A model generated the notes under the pieces. It saw nothing but the letters and a program-made list of their open reading frames with translations. It did no database searches and had not been told where the DNA came from. Below, piece after piece: positions 4,339 through 7,444 of a stretch of 7,444 bases of DNA. A program made the translations under genes and the position numbers. This DNA is from MFAQ01 sp964429015 (GTDB lineage Bacteria > Patescibacteriota > Microgenomatia > UBA1400 > MFAQ01), in the NCBI GenBank assembly GCA_964429015.1, contig CAYSAM010000028.1, positions 1 through 7,444 of the forward strand, written 5' to 3'. Numbering within the stretch: position 1 is the stretch's first letter; each line of letters starts with the position of its first letter.

Positions 4339-5106
4339 GTGACCCTACTATCACATGCCATTAGCTTTTTTGCGAACTTTATTAGCATAATCATTGCCTT
4401 TTACCTGGTATCTTGCGGCTTAACAGCAAGCCCTACACCAGTAAAAATAATCACTCAAACCCCAACAGCGGTTGCTACCCAAACATTCCAAACTCCAACC
4501 ACTGTCGCCCTACCAACCTTCACACCCACCAGCACTCCGCTGCCAGTCACTTTGTATACAATCAAACCTGGCGACACCCTCAGCAGCATTGCGGGGCTGT
4601 ATGGGCAAAGCTGGATTGACATTGCCAACTACAATAAGATAAACAATCCAGACAAAATCTATCCGGGTGACATAATCAAAATTGACCCCACTGGTCAACT
4701 TTATCCCAAAGTGGACCCAAATTTTTACAGCACAGTCACCGTATTTAGTGGTGACACCAAAAACATACTCGTTGATATCTCCGACCAAACCCTCACTGCC
4801 TATGAGGGTCAAAAGGAAATTTACAAATTTATTATTTCCTCAGGAGTAGCCGAATATCCAACTGTTTTTGGTCAATTCAAGGTTTGGATAAAGCTGGAAT
4901 CCACCGAAATGAGGGATGATGATTATTATAAGCCCGGCGTTCCATACACTCTGTATTTTTATCAGGGGTACGGAATCCACGGTACCTACTGGCACGATAA
5001 TTTCGGCACCCCAATGAGCCATGGCTGTATCAACATGAGAACGAACGACGCCAAAAAGATCTTCGACTGGGCTGAAGTCGGCACCATCGTCCAAGTCGTT
5101 CCGTAA
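4339..5106 (+). CDS. LysM + YkuD L,D-transpeptidase, predicted lipoprotein
   Basis: L,D-transpeptidases use a catalytic Cys to make 3-3 cross-links in peptidoglycan or to attach proteins to it. GTG at 4339 lies 5 bases after AGGAG (4329-4333). It begins a signal sequence ending in a lipobox, LVSC, with C26 as the lipidated residue. A Thr/Pro-rich spacer (about 30-69) is followed by a LysM peptidoglycan-binding domain (about 72-116, YTIKPGDTLSSIA ... PGDIIKI). The YkuD catalytic domain (about 140-255) shows H214 in GIHGTYW and the SHGCINMR signature with C230. At 255 residues all expected parts are present and nothing is truncated. It is the second gene of an operon with the 113-aa membrane protein and ends before a strong terminator. 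It probably works outside the membrane on the wall to which the sortase also attaches proteins. Family assignment is secure. Confidence 0.95.
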   Translation: MTLLSHAISFFANFISIIIAFYLVSCGLTASPTPVKIITQTPTAVATQTFQTPTTVALPTFTPTSTPLPVTLYTIKPGDTLSSIAGLYGQSWIDIANYNKINNPDKIYPGDIIKIDPTGQLYPKVDPNFYSTVTVFSGDTKNILVDISDQTLTAYEGQKEIYKFIISSGVAEYPTVFGQFKVWIKLESTEMRDDDYYKPGVPYTLYFYQGYGIHGTYWHDNFGTPMSHGCINMRTNDAKKIFDWAEVGTIVQVVP

Positions 5107-5123
5107 AATCTTCTACCCCCCCC

Positions 5124-5164
5124 AATCCTCGCTCCGACCCAAAGTCGAGAGCGAGGATTTTTTT
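5124..5164 (+). terminator. Strong Rho-independent terminator between convergent operons
   Basis: AATCCTCGCTC (5124-5134) pairs with GAGCGAGGATT (5149-5159). An inner CGAC/GTCG stem sits above a one-base bulge with a CCAAA loop, and Ts run from 5158 to 5164. It follows a run of eight C (5116-5123), so the - strand side lacks a T run and the element mainly serves the + strand operon. Confidence 0.93.
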
Positions 5165-5176
5165 GTTAACCACACT

Positions 5177-6421
5177 CTAGCCTTCAGACATCATCACAGA
5201 AACCATTGGTTCTTTATTTACTACTTCCGCCCGCAAAACACTTCTTACTTCTTCTTCACCAATACCACTTAAAATTTTTTCTGTTTCCTCTAATGTTGCC
5301 ACTCTACCATACCAAAAAAGTGACGAGCTCAAACTACTAGCCGTGCCCAAAGCCGACTCGTAAGACATCGCATCTTGCATTATCAAATACTTTTTTGCCC
5401 TCTCAAAAACTGAAACATCTATTGGTTCTTCCACAAGCTTTTTAATTATTTTTTTAACTTCCAATATCAATTTTTTTACGTTTTCTCTTTTTACCGAAGT
5501 ATGAACCTCAAACAAACCTACAGTAGGATAAAAACTTCTCGATACCGAAATAGAGTATGCTAGCCCCAACCTTTCCCTTATTTCTTTACTTAATAACGAC
5601 CTCGGACTTCCGCCCAAGAGATAAGCTGCTAACCACAGCTTCAATCTAAATTCATAACTTACTTCATTCAACCCTTTTGTGATCCATTTTATGTCTACCT
5701 TCGCCGTACTCATTCCTGGTTCTAGATGAACTAACTCGCGATAGTTTGGGGTTACCACCGCAAACTCCGCTTCTTCTTTCTTCTCGTTCACTATAAAGAT
5801 TAACTTCAATTTTTCTTCAATATCAGCTATGTCAAAGTTCCCAGCAACTGCCAAAAACATATTGCTTGGCAAAAATCTCTTTTTTGCGTAGTCCAAAAGT
5901 TCCTGTCGTGTCGCATTCTCAAAACACACTCTTTTACCTATTCCATCTCTATCATACACATGACCAATTCCAAAGTTCTGCTCTGTTTCCTTCTCCCAAT
6001 ATCGGGCATTTGGTCTAGAAATTCTATCTTCGTACTCTTGAGTTACAACTTTTTTCTGCTTAGCTAGTGCCTCTTCTGGTATTGTCAATTTAAAAAGCAT
6101 TTCTTCTAACAACTTCAGACCTTTGTCTAGGGACTCGCCTGGCATTCGCATATATACTTCTATATTTGGACCACCAGTTGAGGCATTGCTATAAATTCCG
6201 TTTTCTTCTTTAAAAATCTCCATCTCATCGTGATCTTTAAAGCTTTCTGTTCCCTGAAACATCATATGCTCTAGCAAGTGAGCTTTTCCCCAATTTTCTC
6301 CATCCTCATACCAAGACCCTGCCTTTATCATTGTGCTTATTGCCACCGCCTTTAACCCTTTGATGGGATAAAGTGCTATCTGTACTCCATTTACTGCAAT
6401 TATTTTAGGATATTCTTCCAT
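5177..6421 (-). CDS. M16 family zinc metallopeptidase
   Basis: M16 (insulysin/pitrilysin/mitochondrial processing peptidase-like) enzymes degrade or process peptides within a closing chamber. The 414-residue protein shows the inverted zinc motif HLLEH (H48, E51, H52) in GKAHLLEHMMFQGT. The third ligand is E129 in VVTQEYEDRISRP, 77 residues after H52, as expected. The M16 C-terminal domain begins near 172 (RQELLDYAKKRFLPSNM...AVAGNFD) and contains the family stretch LLSKEIRERLGLAYS (about 276-290). Length fits the small bacterial M16B subfamily, which usually works as dimers. There is no signal peptide, so it is likely cytoplasmic. ATG at 6421 is 15 bases after the stop of the BRO-N gene and has no ribosome site close by, so translation is probably coupled to that gene. 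The stop is TAG at 5177-5179. All catalytic residues are present. Confidence 0.95.
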   Translation of the reverse strand: MEEYPKIIAVNGVQIALYPIKGLKAVAISTMIKAGSWYEDGENWGKAHLLEHMMFQGTESFKDHDEMEIFKEENGIYSNASTGGPNIEVYMRMPGESLDKGLKLLEEMLFKLTIPEEALAKQKKVVTQEYEDRISRPNARYWEKETEQNFGIGHVYDRDGIGKRVCFENATRQELLDYAKKRFLPSNMFLAVAGNFDIADIEEKLKLIFIVNEKKEEAEFAVVTPNYRELVHLEPGMSTAKVDIKWITKGLNEVSYEFRLKLWLAAYLLGGSPRSLLSKEIRERLGLAYSISVSRSFYPTVGLFEVHTSVKRENVKKLILEVKKIIKKLVEEPIDVSVFERAKKYLIMQDAMSYESALGTASSLSSSLFWYGRVATLEETEKILSGIGEEEVRSVLRAEVVNKEPMVSVMMSEG

Positions 6422-6436
6422 TTGTACATTTTACAC

Positions 6437-7267
6437 TTAACCTATCAACTTCAAATCTCTAGCATTTTTATCTGAAACAACATTCTTCCCAGTTTTCTTT
6501 TCTATTTCCCTCCTTGCATTCCCTGCTACGGCACCACCTTCTTTAGCAACTTTCTTGTTTTCCGCAAGACCACCTGGCTTTTTTGCTTTTGATATTTCTG
6601 TGGTTGCTGTTTCTGCCAGCATATTTAAAACCAACTCCACATTGGTCATGTTATCTCTCAAGTTTTCTTTTTTTAGCCCCTTTAAACTCTTGTATTGTTT
6701 CACTGTCAAATCTGTCCAAGCCTTAGTTATTTCATTAGTCAAAATAGCATACTCCAAGCCCTCTTTCACTCCTCTGTTTTCCCATTCGTCTGTCAACTCT
6801 TTACGTAGTTCAATACTCTTAAGCCGCAAATTAATCCATTCTCGACTGTAACCTTTTTGCAAATATATTTTAAGAGCTCTACTTATAGCAAGTTCTGGGT
6901 CAGCTGTTTCTTCTAGTCTTTCGTAACCTGTTTTTGACAACCACAACTTAAATGGTTCGGCGTTAGGTGAAGGAATTGACTGAATTAGACGAAATAAAGT
7001 TTCTGTATCAGCTACATCTGTTATACGCATTTTACCGTCTGCAGCAACCATTTTGAAACCGTGACATTTTGTCACGGTTTCACTTCCACCCTCTTCATTC
7101 AACCTCTGCTTCAATTTTCGCCAATATGCAAGTGGGTCTATACTCTCACTCAATACACCAACTACATCCACCACCGAAAAATACCACAACTCTTTTTCAC
7201 CATCCCAGTGCCTTCGAATATTTTTCCCTTCAAAAAAAGCCACACCCTCAACTTTTTCTTTTCTCAT
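6437..7267 (-). CDS. BRO-N domain protein (phage antirepressor / DinD-like family)
   Basis: The 276-residue protein starts MRKEKVEGVAFFEGKNIRRHWDGEKELWYFSVVDVVGVL, which is a BRO-N domain (about 8-118). Within it IQSIPSPNAEPFKLWLSKTGYERL (95-118) is a hallmark. The C-terminal half (about 125-276) carries the conserved blocks of the chromosomal BRO/DinD-like group: GYSREWINLRLKSIELRKELTDEW, LTNEITKAW, and NLRDNMTNVELVLNMLAETATTEISK, then a basic Lys-rich end. BRO-N domains bind DNA in viral and phage relatives. In cellular genomes the role is mostly unproven, although E. coli DinD, of similar length, is damage-inducible. The ATG at 7267 has no Shine-Dalgarno, and a -10-like TAATAT lies just upstream, suggesting a leaderless message. 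The gene is first in an operon with the M16 peptidase. No phage genes are nearby. Family is confident, function is not. Confidence 0.92.
   Translation of the reverse strand: MRKEKVEGVAFFEGKNIRRHWDGEKELWYFSVVDVVGVLSESIDPLAYWRKLKQRLNEEGGSETVTKCHGFKMVAADGKMRITDVADTETLFRLIQSIPSPNAEPFKLWLSKTGYERLEETADPELAISRALKIYLQKGYSREWINLRLKSIELRKELTDEWENRGVKEGLEYAILTNEITKAWTDLTVKQYKSLKGLKKENLRDNMTNVELVLNMLAETATTEISKAKKPGGLAENKKVAKEGGAVAGNARREIEKKTGKNVVSDKNARDLKLIG
7054..7082. repeat. 12-bp perfect inverted repeat within the BRO-N gene
   Basis: TGAAACCGTGAC (7054-7065) and GTCACGGTTTCA (7071-7082) are perfect inverted copies around a five-base ATTTT centre. On the coding strand it spans the codons for residues 63-71 (ETVTKCHGF). 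It could be an mRNA hairpin or an internal operator. Confidence 0.85.
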
Positions 7268-7273
7268 AAATAA

Positions 7274-7301
7274 ATATTACCAAAAATTACCCGAAAATCA
7301 A
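7274..7301 (-). promoter_or_regulatory. Possible promoter of the BRO-N/M16 operon
   Basis: On the minus strand TTGATT (7301-7296), a 16-base spacer and TAATAT (7279-7274) precede the ATG at 7267 with only six bases between -10 and start codon. If used, the transcript would be leaderless. Both boxes are imperfect and the region is very AT-rich, so the call is weak. Confidence 0.35.
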
Positions 7302-7383
7302 CAACCCAATATCTGCATGATTTTTATTTTCAACTTTCAGAGTTACTATAACCGTAAACCACCATCTGTAATCCATGAACAGT

Positions 7384-7444
7384 GATCTATGATCTGTGAT
7401 CTGTGATCTGTGATCTGTGATCTGTGATCTGTGATCTGTGATCT
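7384..7444. repeat. Tandem GATCTGT heptamer array
   Basis: One variant unit, GATCTAT (7384-7390), is followed by seven perfect copies of GATCTGT (7391-7439) and part of another that runs off the window edge. Related looser words (ATCTGTAATCC, 7363-7373) precede it. The array sits upstream of the BRO-N operon. No coding frame is apparent in 7268-7444. Confidence 0.93.

Noticed and set aside
5108..5176. Bidirectional terminator also serving the M16 operon
   Set aside because: The hairpin is followed on the minus strand by a G run rather than Ts, so only the + strand function is supported.
6437..7267. Prophage remnant marked by the antirepressor-like gene
   Set aside because: No integrase, capsid, tail or lysis gene and no attachment-site repeat is visible. 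BRO-N/DinD-like proteins are common as chromosomal genes.
7384..7444. CRISPR array
   Set aside because: The units are seven bases with no spacers; this is a simple tandem repeat.
1..7444. Alternative genetic code with TGA as glycine (as in Gracilibacteria/Absconditabacteria)
   Set aside because: All genes are complete under the standard code, with no in-frame TGA and ordinary GGN glycine codons. The lack of TGA stops in about a dozen genes alone is not enough.

Overview
The window looks like a piece of an AT-rich bacterial chromosome, most likely from the Candidate Phyla Radiation (Patescibacteria), possibly Microgenomates. That placement is inference. It rests on several very small membrane proteins, a sortase and an L,D-transpeptidase lipoprotein with Thr/Pro- or Ser/Pro-rich linkers, a stand-alone M16 protease, a chromosomal BRO-N protein, and dispersed heptamer repeats of the ATCTACG / GATCTGT type. 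The standard genetic code fits. The complete genes end in TAA or TAG, none ends in TGA, and no in-frame TGA is needed.

Left and centre (1-5164), mostly + strand: a run of short transcription units, nearly all encoding membrane or exported proteins. A possible C-terminal gene tail (2-103) is followed by a 57-aa two-helix membrane protein (249-422). Next come a six-helix membrane protein (565-1236) and a second 57-aa two-helix protein, readable only through a -1 frameshift (1266-1438). Then follow a trypsin-like serine protease lipoprotein (1535-2398) and a sortase (2605-3300). A small anchored protein lies on the opposite strand (3297-3572). A third small hydrophobic protein (3704-3874) precedes a two-gene operon of a 113-aa membrane protein and a LysM/L,D-transpeptidase lipoprotein (3983-5106). 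Most units have a recognisable promoter and a hairpin-plus-T-run terminator. Four promoters share a TATAGG block next to the -10 box.

Right (5177-7267), - strand: a convergent two-gene operon, transcribed BRO-N protein first and then an M16 zinc metallopeptidase. The window ends in a tandem GATCTGT array (7384-7444).

Functionally the + strand genes suggest an envelope module: covalent attachment of surface proteins (sortase), peptidoglycan 3-3 cross-linking or attachment (L,D-transpeptidase), a surface-anchored protease, and small membrane proteins of unknown role. The most unusual signals are four. First, the 57-aa gene with a T TTT TTA heptamer in the right frame, an upstream AGGAG and a downstream hairpin. 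Second, the near-duplicate promoters with the TATAGG element. Third, an apparently leaderless sortase start under a perfect palindrome. Fourth, a 12-bp perfect inverted repeat inside the BRO-N coding region.
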